In this document: piece by piece, positions 33,531-42,687 of the stretch
Layout: each line of letters starts with the position of its first letter
Numbering within the stretch: position 1 is the first letter of the stretch
NCBI GenBank assembly: GCA_035263865.1
Contig: DATFQX010000203.1
Coordinates: 20,802-84,801, forward strand
DNA from: VAZQ01 sp035263865
Lineage (GTDB): Bacteria; Pseudomonadota; Alphaproteobacteria; Rhizobiales; Xanthobacteraceae
Length of the DNA: 64,000 bases
Direction of reading: 5' to 3'
Program-made: the position numbers and the translations under genes
The notes under the pieces: model-generated
The model's database searches: none
What the model was told of the DNA's origin: nothing
Seen by the model: only the letters and a program-made list of their open reading frames with translations

Positions 33531-34511
33531 TTACTTCGCAGCCGTCACGTAGCGATCATCGATGAGCTCGTCGACTGACTTCTTGACATCGATGCTCGCT
33601 CCGATCACGCCAGCCTTCTGCAGCGCAAGACCCGCTTCCAAGATCGATTCCCGTTGCGCCGGACCGACCTTGTTATGGGTGAGCTCGGTGCGCTCCTTGA
33701 GCTGCTTGTCGACGACCGCGTCAGGGAGTTTCGTGATTGCAATGAACGTTTTCTTGAGCTCGCCGTAGTTGGCGAGCGAATATTTACGCGCCTCCTCATA
33801 GGCGGAAATCACCCGCCGCACGATGTCGGGGTGATCCTTGGCGAACTCCTCGCGCACATTGAGGATGCCCCAGGTATTAGCGTCGCGATTGCGGTAGAAC
33901 AGCCGCGCGCCATCCTTGACTTCGTGCTGCGCCATCATCGGGTCGAGCCCGGCCCAGGCGTCGACGTCGCCGCGGATCAAGAGATTGCCGCCATCGGCGT
34001 GCTGCTGCACGAGCACCGGCGTTATGTCCTTGTCGGAGAGGCCGGCCGTGAGCAACGCGCGCACGGCGAAGATGTGCGGGTCGGTGCCGCGCACCATCGC
34101 GACTTTCTTGCCCTTGAGATCGGCAACCTTGCTGATGCTGCTATCCTTGGTGGTAACGAGCGCGGTCCATTCCGGCCGAGAGTAGACGTAGACCGACTTG
34201 ATCGGATTGCCGTTGATTCTGGCGACGAGGGCGGCGGAGCCGGCGGTCGAGCCGAAATTGATGGATGCAGCGTTGAGGAACTGCAGCGCGTTCGACGAAC
34301 TGTTGGTCTGCACCCAGATGACCTTGATGCCGTCCTTGGCGAGTTCCTTCTCCAGGTAGCCTTTGTCCTTGAGCAGCATCGAGACCGGGTTGTAGGTCGC
34401 CCAGTCGACGTAGATCTCCTTAGGATTGTCGGCGGCGCTCACCTGCGCGGCAGGAATGAGGCTGAGCGCGAACGCGCCGGCGAACAGCAAACGCCAGGAA
34501 GCTTTGGTCAT
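33531..34511 (-). CDS. Nitrate/sulfonate/taurine-type ABC importer, periplasmic receptor (SsuA-like)
   Basis: A 326-residue type II binding protein. The ATG at 34511 follows GGAGG at 5-6 bases; the signal peptide LLFAGAFALSLIPAAQVSAA ends before DNPKEIYVDW. The segments SSNALQFLNAASINFGST, VAMVRGTDPHIFAVRALLTAG and GDVDAWAGLDPMMAQHE are those of aliphatic-sulfonate receptors. It starts the three-gene importer operon. The substrate could be sulfonates, taurine or nitrate-like anions; no desulfonating enzyme gene lies nearby. Confidence 0.88.
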   Translation of the reverse strand: MTKASWRLLFAGAFALSLIPAAQVSAADNPKEIYVDWATYNPVSMLLKDKGYLEKELAKDGIKVIWVQTNSSSNALQFLNAASINFGSTAGSAALVARINGNPIKSVYVYSRPEWTALVTTKDSSISKVADLKGKKVAMVRGTDPHIFAVRALLTAGLSDKDITPVLVQQHADGGNLLIRGDVDAWAGLDPMMAQHEVKDGARLFYRNRDANTWGILNVREEFAKDHPDIVRRVISAYEEARKYSLANYGELKKTFIAITKLPDAVVDKQLKERTELTHNKVGPAQRESILEAGLALQKAGVIGASIDVKKSVDELIDDRYVTAAK

Positions 34512-34872
34512 AACGACCTCCATACGTTGAGCCTCAGGCCGCGCGTCGCGCGGAAGAGACCGGTTGATGAAGGGCGGGAGGTTTTTGCCCGCCGTCAGCC
34601 TGGCGAGGGGCGGGCCCCGCGCTTTAGCTGCATTTGTAGAGCGCCCGCAAGCTGCTTGCTCAAATCGGCGCTAGGTTTATTTCTTAGGAGCCGGGATTAA
34701 GGGCGTCAATAAGAATTATTTACCGGAATTGTAGCTCAGGATAGTAAGTATTTTTGTTTCCGCGCCCCGTTTCTCGGAGACGCGCTATCGTCCGAACGGG
34801 GCGACACAATATGAGCTGAAGCGGCCGATTCGGTATGACACGGCACCTGCGCTTCGCTATGGCCATGTACCC
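34512..34872. promoter_or_regulatory. 361-base divergent gap between the SsuA-like gene and glnD, with an 8-bp stem-loop
   Basis: No gene is seen. The middle (about 34670-34760) is markedly AT-richer than the surroundings and probably holds one or both divergent promoters. GCCCCGTT at 34764-34771 and AACGGGGC at 34795-34802 can form a stem with a 23-base loop upstream of glnD. A six-codon reading frame from 34859 ends inside the glnD start codon region; whether it is translated is unknown. Confidence 0.5.
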
Positions 34873-37680
34873 ATGCTGATCCTGACTGAGACCTCCCGGG
34901 AAGTCGCGATTTTCGATGCGGTTGCCATCGCGGCCGAACTCGAAGGCCTGAGCGAAGTCCACGCCGGCAACGACCGCGAACTGAGATTGGCGGTCTCCCG
35001 GCACCTGCGCGGCGCGCTTACGCGCGGACGCAAGGCGGTCGAGCGTTTGCTCATTGCCGACCGGCACGGGCGGCGCTGCGCCGAGCGGCTCTCCGCCATG
35101 CAGGACGAGATCGTGCGCGTGCTGTTCGAGTTCGCGATCGAGCACCTCTACCCGGCGCAGAATCCGTCCGAAGCCGAGCGCATGGCGATCGTCGCCACCG
35201 GCGGCTACGGCCGTGGCGTGCTCGCCGCCGGCTCGGACGTCGATCTCTTGTTCCTGCTTCCCTACAAGCAGACCGCCTGGGGCGAATCCGTCGCCGAAAC
35301 GATCCTCTATTGCCTCTGGGACATGGGGCTCAAGGTCGGCCATGCCACCCGCTCGGTCGGCGAGTGCATTCGTGCGGCCAAGGCCGATATGACCATCCGC
35401 ACCGCGCTCCTCGAAGCGCGCTTTCTGCTCGGCGACCGCAAACTTTACGACGAGTTCATCGCGCGCTTCGACAAAGAGGTCGTGCAAGGCACGGCTGCGC
35501 AATTCGTCGCCGCCAAGCTCGCCGAGCGCGAGGAGCGCCACCGGCGCGCCGGCCAGTCCCGCTATCTGGTCGAGCCCAACGTCAAGGACGGCAAGGGCGG
35601 GCTGCGCGACCTGCACACGCTCTACTGGATCGCCAAATACGTCTATCGCGTGCGCGAGCGCGAGGAACTGATCGCACTCGGCGTCTATGATCCGCGTGAA
35701 TACCGCCGCTTCCGTCGCTGCGGCGATTTTCTCTGGGCTGTGCGCTGCCACATGCATTTTCTCGCCGGCCGGACGGAGGAGCGGCTCTCCTTCGATATCC
35801 AGCGCGAGATCGCGGTGCGGCTGGGCTACACCGAGCATCCCGGGCTGCGCGACGTCGAGCGGTTCATGAAGCACTATTTCCTGATCGCCAAGGACGTTGG
35901 CGATCTCACCGCCATCCTGTGCGCCAAGCTCGAGGACAGCCACGCCAAGGCCATGCCGGTGCTCAGCCGCATGATGGCCCGCTTCCGACCGCGCGCCCGC
36001 CATACGTTGAGCGAGACCGAGGATTTCGTCGTCGACTACAACCGCATCAATGTCGCCGACGAGCAAGTGTTCAAGCGCGACCCAGTCAATCTGATCCGCG
36101 TCTTCCATCTCGCGCAGAAATACAATCTGGCGTTTCATCCCGACGCGATGCACCTCGCCACGCGCTCGCTCAAGCTCATCGATCAATCGTTGCGCGAAAA
36201 CGAGGAGGCCAACCGCCTGTTCCTCGCGATCCTCACCTCGAAGAACGACGCGGAAACCGTGCTGCGGCGGATGAACGAGGCCGGTGTGCTGGGCCAATTC
36301 GTGCCCGCCTTCGGCCGCATCGTCGCGATGATGCAGTTCAACATGTATCACCACTACACCGTCGACGAGCACCTCCTGCGCTGCATCGGTGCGCTTTCCG
36401 ACATCGAGGTCGGCCGAGCTGAGGATGCCAAGTTCGCGACCGAGCTGATGCGGACCATTCAGCCGCGGCATCGCGATCTTCTTTACGTCGCGCTGTTCCT
36501 GCACGACATCGCCAAGGGCCGTATCGAGGACCATTCCATTGCCGGCGCGCGCATCGCGCGCAATCTGTGCCCATTGCTCGGTTTCTCGCCGGCAGAGACC
36601 GAAACGGTCGCCTGGCTCATCGAGGTGCATTTGGTGATGTCGTCGGTGGCCCAGTCGCGCGATCTTTCCGACCGCATGACGATCGAGAACTTCAGCGCAG
36701 TGATCCAATCCGTCGAAAGGTTAAAACTGCTCACCATCCTCACCGCCGCCGACATCAAGGCGGTGGGCCCAGGCGTATGGAACGGCTGGAAGGCGCAGCT
36801 CATCCGCACGCTCTATTACGAAACCGAGCCGGTGCTGACCGGCGGATTCTCCGAGGTCAATCGCGCCCAGCGTGTCGCGCTGGCGCAGACCGAGTTCCGT
36901 GCCGAGCTTACCGATTGGACTGCGGCCGAACTCGACGGGTATATCGCGCTGCATTATCCGGCCTACTGGCTCAAAGTCGATCTGCCGCACCAGCTCGCCC
37001 ACGCGCAGTTCTTGCGTTCGGCCGCCCAAGCCGAAAAGTCGCTCGCGACTTCGGTTTCGTTCGCGGCTGCGCGCGGCGTGACGGAGCTTACGGTGCTCGC
37101 CCCGGACCACCCCTGGCTGCTCTCGATCATCGCCGGCGCGTGCGCGGTTGCCGGCGCCAACATCGTCGACGCGCAGATCTTCACCACCACCGATGGGCGC
37201 GCGCTCGACACCATCTCCATCTCGCGTGAGTTCGAGCTCGACACCGACGAAGCTCGCCGGGCCGCACGCGTGACCGATTCGATCGAAAAGGCCTTGCGCG
37301 GCGACCTCAAGCTGCCGGAGGTCGTGGCCAAAAGGGAAACCGCGAGGGCGCGGCTCAATGCTTTTGCACTGCTGCCCGAGGCAAACATCAACAATGGCTG
37401 GTCGAGCCGCTACACCATGGTCGAGGTGACCGGGCTCGATCGTCCCGGCTTGTTGTTCGAGCTGACCAGGGCTTTGTCGAAGCTTTCCCTCAACATCGGC
37501 TCTGCCCATGTCGCGACGTTCGGCGAGCGCGTCGTCGACGTGTTCTACGTCACCGATCTCTTCGGCGCGAAGATCACCTCGCCGACGCGTCAGGCGACCA
37601 TCAAGCGCGCGCTTATTTCTTTGCTATCGCACGCACCCGCCACGGCGGCGAAACCTGCCAAGACCGCGGCGGTGGGCTGA
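34873..37680 (+). CDS. glnD: Bifunctional uridylyltransferase/uridylyl-removing enzyme GlnD
   Basis: A 935-residue PII uridylyltransferase of normal length. The nucleotidyltransferase domain has GGYGRGVLAAGSDVDLLFL with the Gly-Ser-Asp-Val-Asp motif at residues 120-124. The HD hydrolase domain has FLHDIAKGR near residue 543. Two C-terminal ACT domains sense glutamine (VLAPDHPWLLSIIAGACAV and VTGLDRPGLLFELTRAL). It modifies PII proteins according to nitrogen status. A frame start at 34873 fits the family N-terminus; no strong ribosome site is visible. Downstream, a penicillin-binding protein gene follows in place of the murJ often found there. Confidence 0.97.
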   Translation: MLILTETSREVAIFDAVAIAAELEGLSEVHAGNDRELRLAVSRHLRGALTRGRKAVERLLIADRHGRRCAERLSAMQDEIVRVLFEFAIEHLYPAQNPSEAERMAIVATGGYGRGVLAAGSDVDLLFLLPYKQTAWGESVAETILYCLWDMGLKVGHATRSVGECIRAAKADMTIRTALLEARFLLGDRKLYDEFIARFDKEVVQGTAAQFVAAKLAEREERHRRAGQSRYLVEPNVKDGKGGLRDLHTLYWIAKYVYRVREREELIALGVYDPREYRRFRRCGDFLWAVRCHMHFLAGRTEERLSFDIQREIAVRLGYTEHPGLRDVERFMKHYFLIAKDVGDLTAILCAKLEDSHAKAMPVLSRMMARFRPRARHTLSETEDFVVDYNRINVADEQVFKRDPVNLIRVFHLAQKYNLAFHPDAMHLATRSLKLIDQSLRENEEANRLFLAILTSKNDAETVLRRMNEAGVLGQFVPAFGRIVAMMQFNMYHHYTVDEHLLRCIGALSDIEVGRAEDAKFATELMRTIQPRHRDLLYVALFLHDIAKGRIEDHSIAGARIARNLCPLLGFSPAETETVAWLIEVHLVMSSVAQSRDLSDRMTIENFSAVIQSVERLKLLTILTAADIKAVGPGVWNGWKAQLIRTLYYETEPVLTGGFSEVNRAQRVALAQTEFRAELTDWTAAELDGYIALHYPAYWLKVDLPHQLAHAQFLRSAAQAEKSLATSVSFAAARGVTELTVLAPDHPWLLSIIAGACAVAGANIVDAQIFTTTDGRALDTISISREFELDTDEARRAARVTDSIEKALRGDLKLPEVVAKRETARARLNAFALLPEANINNGWSSRYTMVEVTGLDRPGLLFELTRALSKLSLNIGSAHVATFGERVVDVFYVTDLFGAKITSPTRQATIKRALISLLSHAPATAAKPAKTAAVG

Positions 37681-37768
37681 GTTCTCTCGCCCGACTTTAT
37701 CCCGGGGACACAACGTTCGATTGCGCGGCCCTCCGGTAACTGCCTCTTAAATCGCTCTCGTTAGCCTG

Positions 37769-37789
37769 CCGCAGGGTCGGACCCTGCGG
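37769..37789 (+). promoter_or_regulatory. Perfect 10-bp inverted repeat abutting the ribosome site of the PBP gene
   Basis: CCGCAGGGTC at 37769-37778 and GACCCTGCGG at 37780-37789 are exact complements about one base. The right arm overlaps the first bases of GGGAGG (37788-37793), the Shine-Dalgarno of the gene starting at 37799. As DNA it could be an operator; as RNA a hairpin would hide part of the ribosome site. No T tract follows. Confidence 0.55.
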
Positions 37790-37798
37790 GAGGCGAGA

Positions 37799-39859
37799 AT
37801 GGGGCTGCGCAAGAGCAAGGCACGCCGCGCGCATACGCCCGATGCGGGCTCGCCTTCGCGGGCGCCGGAGCGTGCCTCCAGCAAGCGAGAGAGCAGCGGG
37901 CGCAAGCGCGCCGTGCGCTCACCGCTGCGACGGTTCATCTATTGGTCGCTCGTCCTCGGGCTGTGGGCGCTCATTTCCGCGATGGGCCTCATCGCCTTTG
38001 CCGTCTCGACGCTGCCGCCGATTCAGTCGCTCGAAGTTCCCAAGCGTCCACCGACGATCCAGATCGTCGGCACCGATGGGCGGCCGCTCGTCATGCGCGG
38101 GGAAATGAGCGGCACGGATGTGCCCATCAAGGACCTTCCGCCCTATTTGCCCAAGGCATTCGTCGCGATCGAGGATCGGCGTTTTTTCAGCCATTCCGGC
38201 ATCGATCCGATCGGACTCGTGCGCGCCGCCGCGGCCAACGTGCTTCGCCGCGGCGTGTCGCAGGGCGGCTCGACGATTACCCAGCAACTCGCAAAGAACC
38301 TGTTTCTCACCCAAGAGCGCACGCTCTGGCGCAAGATGCAGGAGCTCGTGCTGGCGCTCTGGCTCGAGCGCAGGTTCAGCAAGACGCAGATTCTCGAGCT
38401 TTATCTCAACCGCGTCTATTTCGGCTCCGGCGCCTACGGGGTCGAAGCGGCCACGCAGCGCTATTTCGGCAAGCCGGCGCGCGAGGTGAGGGTCGCCGAA
38501 GCGGCGATGCTGGCGGGCCTGGTGAAGTCTCCCTCGCGCTTGGCACCGAGCCGCAACCCGGACGGCGCCGAGCGCCGCGCCCGCGCGGTTCTCGCGGCGA
38601 TGACCGAACTCGGCTTCGTGACCGAGACCATGGCCAAGGCGGCGCTCGCGCAACCCGCGCGCGCGGTCAAACTCGCCGGCACCGGCTCGGTCAATTACGT
38701 CGCCGACTGGATCATGGACGTGCTCGATGATCTCGTCGGGCGCGTGGAGCAGGATCTCGTCGTCGAGACCACGATCGATCCCGCCCTGCAGACGGCTGCG
38801 GAGAAAGCACTCCTCGACGAACTCGCCCTCAAAGGGCAAAGGCTTGACGTGGCGCAGGGCGCCCTGGTCGCCATTACGCCCGAGGGCGCGGTGCGCGCGA
38901 TGGTCGGCGGCAGGAATTATGCCGAAAGCCAGTTCAATCGCGCGGTCGCCGCCAAGCGCCAGCCGGGCTCGGCGTTCAAGCCTTTCGTCTATCTGACCGC
39001 GCTCGAGCGCGGACTTACGCCCGACACGGTGCGCGAGGACAAGCCGGTGGTGCTCAAGGGCTGGAAGCCCGAGAACTACAGCCACGAGTACCACGGGCCA
39101 GTGACGCTGACGCAGGCGCTCGCGCTCTCGCTCAATACGGTCTCGGTGCGCCTCACGCTCGAAGTCGGGCCGCGCGCGGTGGCCAAGACCGCGTATCGGC
39201 TAGGCATCGCCTCGAAACTCGATGCCAATCCGTCGTTGGCGCTCGGCACCTCGGAAGTCTCACTCATCGAGCTCACCTGCGCCTATGCACCATTCGCCAA
39301 CGGCGGCGACGCGACCACGCCGCACGTGGTCGAGCGCGTGCGCACCCGTGCCGGCAAGATCCTGTTCGCCCGCGCGCCGCAGAATTTCGGGCGCATCATC
39401 GAGCCGCGTCACGTCGCCATGATGAATGCGATGATGCGCGAGACGCTTATGTCCGGCACCGCGCAACGGGCGCAGCTTCCAGGCTGGCCGGTCGCGGGCA
39501 AGACCGGCACGAGCCAAGATTTCCGCGACGCCTGGTTCGTCGGCTATACCGGCCATCTCGTCACGGGCGTCTGGATTGGCAACGATGATGCCTCGCCGAC
39601 CAAGAAGGTGACCGGCGGCGGCCTGCCGGTCGACGTCTGGTCACGCTTCATGAGGGTCGCCCACCAGGGCGTCGCGGTCGCAGCCCTGCCTGGGCTCGCG
39701 GGCGCTTCCTCGTTCGCCTCGGCGGTGCCGAGCGCCGTCCTGCCGCCAGGGCCGAACAACGCGCAAGTCGGCCAGGGGGGCTTCGAGTCCATGCGCCCGC
39801 AGGTGATCAATCGCTCGCTCGATGGCTGGTTTCTCGATCGCCTGTTCGGACGGCGTTGA
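37799..39859 (+). CDS. Class A penicillin-binding protein (PBP1A-type transglycosylase/transpeptidase)
   Basis: A 686-residue inner-membrane enzyme. A basic N-terminus (about 40 residues) precedes one membrane helix (LVLGLWALISAMGLIAF). The GT51 transglycosylase domain has EDRRFFSHSGIDP near residue 123 and GGSTITQQLAKNLFL near residue 157. The transpeptidase has the catalytic Ser in GSAFKPF near residue 389, a SLN motif in ALSLNTV and KTGTS near residue 567. It polymerises and crosslinks peptidoglycan. It is shorter than typical PBP1A, which usually carries an additional OB-like insertion, so a PBP1A/2D-like short form is meant. GGGAGG lies 5 bases before the ATG. Confidence 0.93.
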   Translation: MGLRKSKARRAHTPDAGSPSRAPERASSKRESSGRKRAVRSPLRRFIYWSLVLGLWALISAMGLIAFAVSTLPPIQSLEVPKRPPTIQIVGTDGRPLVMRGEMSGTDVPIKDLPPYLPKAFVAIEDRRFFSHSGIDPIGLVRAAAANVLRRGVSQGGSTITQQLAKNLFLTQERTLWRKMQELVLALWLERRFSKTQILELYLNRVYFGSGAYGVEAATQRYFGKPAREVRVAEAAMLAGLVKSPSRLAPSRNPDGAERRARAVLAAMTELGFVTETMAKAALAQPARAVKLAGTGSVNYVADWIMDVLDDLVGRVEQDLVVETTIDPALQTAAEKALLDELALKGQRLDVAQGALVAITPEGAVRAMVGGRNYAESQFNRAVAAKRQPGSAFKPFVYLTALERGLTPDTVREDKPVVLKGWKPENYSHEYHGPVTLTQALALSLNTVSVRLTLEVGPRAVAKTAYRLGIASKLDANPSLALGTSEVSLIELTCAYAPFANGGDATTPHVVERVRTRAGKILFARAPQNFGRIIEPRHVAMMNAMMRETLMSGTAQRAQLPGWPVAGKTGTSQDFRDAWFVGYTGHLVTGVWIGNDDASPTKKVTGGGLPVDVWSRFMRVAHQGVAVAALPGLAGASSFASAVPSAVLPPGPNNAQVGQGGFESMRPQVINRSLDGWFLDRLFGRR

Positions 39860-39977
39860 TCGCTCGCTTGTCGCCTCCGCGAAGGGGGACCATGATCACC
39901 GCTCTGGAATAAGGTCCACGCTCGCACGGGGACGACAGTTGCCCTGTGGTAACTCCAAGCCCAATCCGGAGGGCAGC

Positions 39978-40766
39978 ATGCGGCTCAAAGACAAGGTTGC
40001 GATCATCACGGGCGCCGCGCGCGGCATTGGGCTGGCGATCGCCAAGCGCTATGTCGCCGAAGGAGCACGTGTGACCATCGCCGACATCGACGCTGCCGCC
40101 GGCGAGGCGGCCGCTCGCGCGCTCAGCAACGCGCGCTTCCTTGCCATCGACGTCGGCGAGGCGGCAAACGCCCAAAGCGCGGTCGCCGAAACCTGCCGCG
40201 CGTTCGGCGATCTTGACATCCTTGTCAACAATGCCGGCATTATCCACGCGGCCGATTTCCTCGATCTCGCGGAAGCCGACTTCGATCGCGTGTTGCGTGT
40301 GAACCTCAAGGGCGCGTTTCTCGTCGGCCAAGTCGCAGCGCGGCGCATGGTCGCGCAGGTCAAAGCCGGTAAGCGCCCTGGCACCATCATCAATATGAGT
40401 TCGATCAACGCCGTCGTCGCGATTGCCAATCACACGCCGTATTGCGTCTCGAAGGGTGGCATCGATCAGTTGACCAAGGTGATGGCGCTTTCGCTCGCGC
40501 CTTACGGCATTCGCGTCAACGCCATCGGGCCGGGATCGATCATGACGGACATCCTCAAAGCGGTGGCGACCGACAAGGAGGCCAAGCGCAGGCTGTTGGC
40601 ACGCACGCCGCTCGGCCGGACCGGCGAGCCCGACGAGATCGCGTCGATTGCCGTCTTCCTTGCTTCATCCGAGGCGAGCTATATGACCGGGGAGACGATC
40701 TACGCCGACGGCGGCCGGCTCGCGCTCAACTATACGGTGCCGGTCGAGGAGAAGGCCCTCGACTGA
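39978..40766 (+). CDS. Short-chain dehydrogenase/reductase
   Basis: A 262-residue classical SDR. The ATG at 39978 follows CCGGAGGGC; a longer open frame into the preceding gap was rejected. TGAARGIG is the cofactor loop, NNAGII and SSINAV are structural marks, and YCVSK carries the catalytic Tyr and Lys. The substrate is unknown; the C-terminal AEDADGGRLALNY-like end (TIYADGGRLALNYTVP) is that of sugar- or acyl-type SDRs. A Lrp-type regulator begins 13 bases downstream, so they share a transcript. Confidence 0.88.
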   Translation: MRLKDKVAIITGAARGIGLAIAKRYVAEGARVTIADIDAAAGEAAARALSNARFLAIDVGEAANAQSAVAETCRAFGDLDILVNNAGIIHAADFLDLAEADFDRVLRVNLKGAFLVGQVAARRMVAQVKAGKRPGTIINMSSINAVVAIANHTPYCVSKGGIDQLTKVMALSLAPYGIRVNAIGPGSIMTDILKAVATDKEAKRRLLARTPLGRTGEPDEIASIAVFLASSEASYMTGETIYADGGRLALNYTVPVEEKALD

Positions 40767-40779
40767 GGCGAAGGTGCTC

Positions 40780-41283
40780 ATGGCCGCCAAGCGCGCACCC
40801 GCGTTGGACCGCATCGACATCAAGATACTCGCGGCCCTGCAACGGGACGGACGCTCGACCATCCAGAAACTGGGGCGGGCGGTGGGCCTGTCGCCACGCG
40901 CCTCGCTCGAACGGGTGCGGCGGCTCGAAGACTCGGGCACCATCGCTGGATACCAGGCGGTGGTCGAGATCGCTCGCCTCTCGCGGCCCGTGAACGTGTT
41001 CGCCGAAATCATTCTCGAGCGGCAGGCCAATCGCGGCCGGTTCGAGAAACGGCTTGCCGCACTCGAGGAGGTCGTGGAGTGCTGGGAGGTCAGCGGAACC
41101 GTCGATTACCTGGCCCGCTTCGTTTGCGCGGATCTGGGGGCCTATGAAGAACTCACCAACGCCCTCATCGACGATGAGAATCTCGGCGTCGCCCGCATCG
41201 TCAGCCACGTCGCGCTGCGCGCTGTCCGCCGCTTCAGCGGCTATCCCGAGTCGCTGCTTGGACAGCAATCAAGCAAACGTTGA
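40780..41283 (+). CDS. Lrp/AsnC-family transcriptional regulator
   Basis: A 167-residue regulator. An N-terminal winged helix (LDRIDIKILAALQRDGRST, then LGRAVGLSPRASLERVRRLE) precedes the RAM ligand-binding domain (VVECWEVSGTVDYLARFVC). The ATG at 40780 was chosen over a GTG two codons upstream. It lies between the SDR and ornithine aminotransferase genes on the same strand. AsnC regulators often control adjacent amino-acid genes, so rocD and the hydrolase gene downstream are the likely targets; this is inference. Confidence 0.9.
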   Translation: MAAKRAPALDRIDIKILAALQRDGRSTIQKLGRAVGLSPRASLERVRRLEDSGTIAGYQAVVEIARLSRPVNVFAEIILERQANRGRFEKRLAALEEVVECWEVSGTVDYLARFVCADLGAYEELTNALIDDENLGVARIVSHVALRAVRRFSGYPESLLGQQSSKR

Positions 41284-41431
41284 GCACCGCCGTTTCGGCT
41301 GTGGTGAACGGGGCTGAGCGCCGAATCGGCCGCGGCCCCCTTTGCCCTCCGCCGCACTAGCCGCAGCGGCGACATAAATGCAATCTGCAATGCGAGTGAA
41401 TGATTCGCCCGCAGCAATGCGGAGACGTGCC

Positions 41432-42655
41432 ATGAATGCGATCGAGCTCGAGACGCGCTACAGCGCGAACAACTATGCGCCGCTTCCCGTCGTGCTGACG
41501 CGCGGCCAAGGCGCGCATCTGTGGGACACAGCCGGGCGGCGCTACGTCGACATGATGAGCGCCTATTCGGCGGCGAGCCACGGCCACGCGCATCCGCGTA
41601 TCCTCACCGCCCTCACCGCGCAGGCCAACCGCCTCGCCGTGCCGTCGCGCGCTTACTACAACGACCGCCTCGGCGCGTTTCTCGAGGAGCTGTGCAAGCT
41701 CACGGGCCTCGACGCCGCGCTGCCGATGAACACCGGCGCCGAAGCGGTCGAGACTGCAATCAAGGCGGCGCGCCGCTGGGCCTACCGCGTCAAAGGCATT
41801 GCCCGCGACGCTGCGGAAATCATCGTCGCCGATGGTAATTTCCACGGTCGCACCACGAGCATCATCTCGTTTTCGACCGAGCCGGATTATCGCGAGGGCT
41901 TCGGACCGTTCACGCCGGGCTTCCGTCCAGTTCCGTTCGGCGACCTCGCGTTCCTCGGGCGCGCCATCACGCCGCACACCGCTGCCGTCCTGATCGAACC
42001 GATCCAGGGCGAGGCCGGCGTCATCGTGCCACCGGCGGGGTTCCAGGCGGGACTGCGCCAGATCTGCGACTCGCACCGCGTGCTGCTCATCCTCGACGAG
42101 GTGCAGTCGGGGCTCGGCCGCACCGGCGCCTGGTTTGCCTTTCAGCACGAAGGCATCCGTCCGGACGGCGTGATCCTGGGTAAGGCGCTCGGCGGCGGCG
42201 TGCTGCCGGTTTCTGCCTTCGTGGCGCGCCGCGAGGTCATGGACGTATTCACGCCCGGCTCGCACGGCTCGACCTTCGGCGGAAACCCACTGGCGGCGGC
42301 AGTGGGGCTCGAGGCGCTCCATGTGATCCGCGACGAAGGCTTGGTGGAGAAGAGCCGCGTGCTTGGCGCGCACATGCTCGAGCGCCTGCGCGCGATCGCG
42401 AGCCCGGCGCTCAAGAAGGTGCGCGGCCGCGGGCTGTGGGCCGGCGCCGAAATCGATCCTGCCATCGCGACCGCGCGCGAGACCTGCGAGCGGCTGCTGG
42501 AAAAGGGTGTGCTGTCGAAAGAGACGCACCACACGGTCGTGCGGCTCGCCCCGCCGCTTGTCATCACGCGCGCGGATCTCGATTGGGCGCTCGATTGCTT
42601 CGAGGAGGTCCTACGCGAGTTCGGTGGAACGCGCGGGCACGCGCGGGCTGCGTGA
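41432..42655 (+). CDS. rocD: Ornithine aminotransferase
   Basis: A 407-residue class III aminotransferase. MNTGAEAVETAIKAARRW near residue 99, FHGRTTSIISFS and LILDEVQSGLGRTG are the ornithine aminotransferase pattern, and the PLP Lys is Lys251 in VILGKALGGG. It converts ornithine and 2-oxoglutarate to glutamate semialdehyde and glutamate. The ATG at 41432 (MNAIELETRYSANNYAPLPV) follows GGAGACG; the open frame extends 18 codons upstream. The adjacent amidinotransferase-fold hydrolase starts 32 bases downstream, a typical arginine-catabolism pairing. Confidence 0.92.
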   Translation: MNAIELETRYSANNYAPLPVVLTRGQGAHLWDTAGRRYVDMMSAYSAASHGHAHPRILTALTAQANRLAVPSRAYYNDRLGAFLEELCKLTGLDAALPMNTGAEAVETAIKAARRWAYRVKGIARDAAEIIVADGNFHGRTTSIISFSTEPDYREGFGPFTPGFRPVPFGDLAFLGRAITPHTAAVLIEPIQGEAGVIVPPAGFQAGLRQICDSHRVLLILDEVQSGLGRTGAWFAFQHEGIRPDGVILGKALGGGVLPVSAFVARREVMDVFTPGSHGSTFGGNPLAAAVGLEALHVIRDEGLVEKSRVLGAHMLERLRAIASPALKKVRGRGLWAGAEIDPAIATARETCERLLEKGVLSKETHHTVVRLAPPLVITRADLDWALDCFEEVLREFGGTRGHARAA

Positions 42656-42687
42656 CTTTTGCACAGGGAAGACGGGATCAGGGGAAG

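Noticed and set aside
34720..36708. Minus-strand open frame of 662 codons opposite glnD
   Set aside because: Long antisense frames are common in high-GC DNA; glnD in the plus strand has complete domains over the same range.
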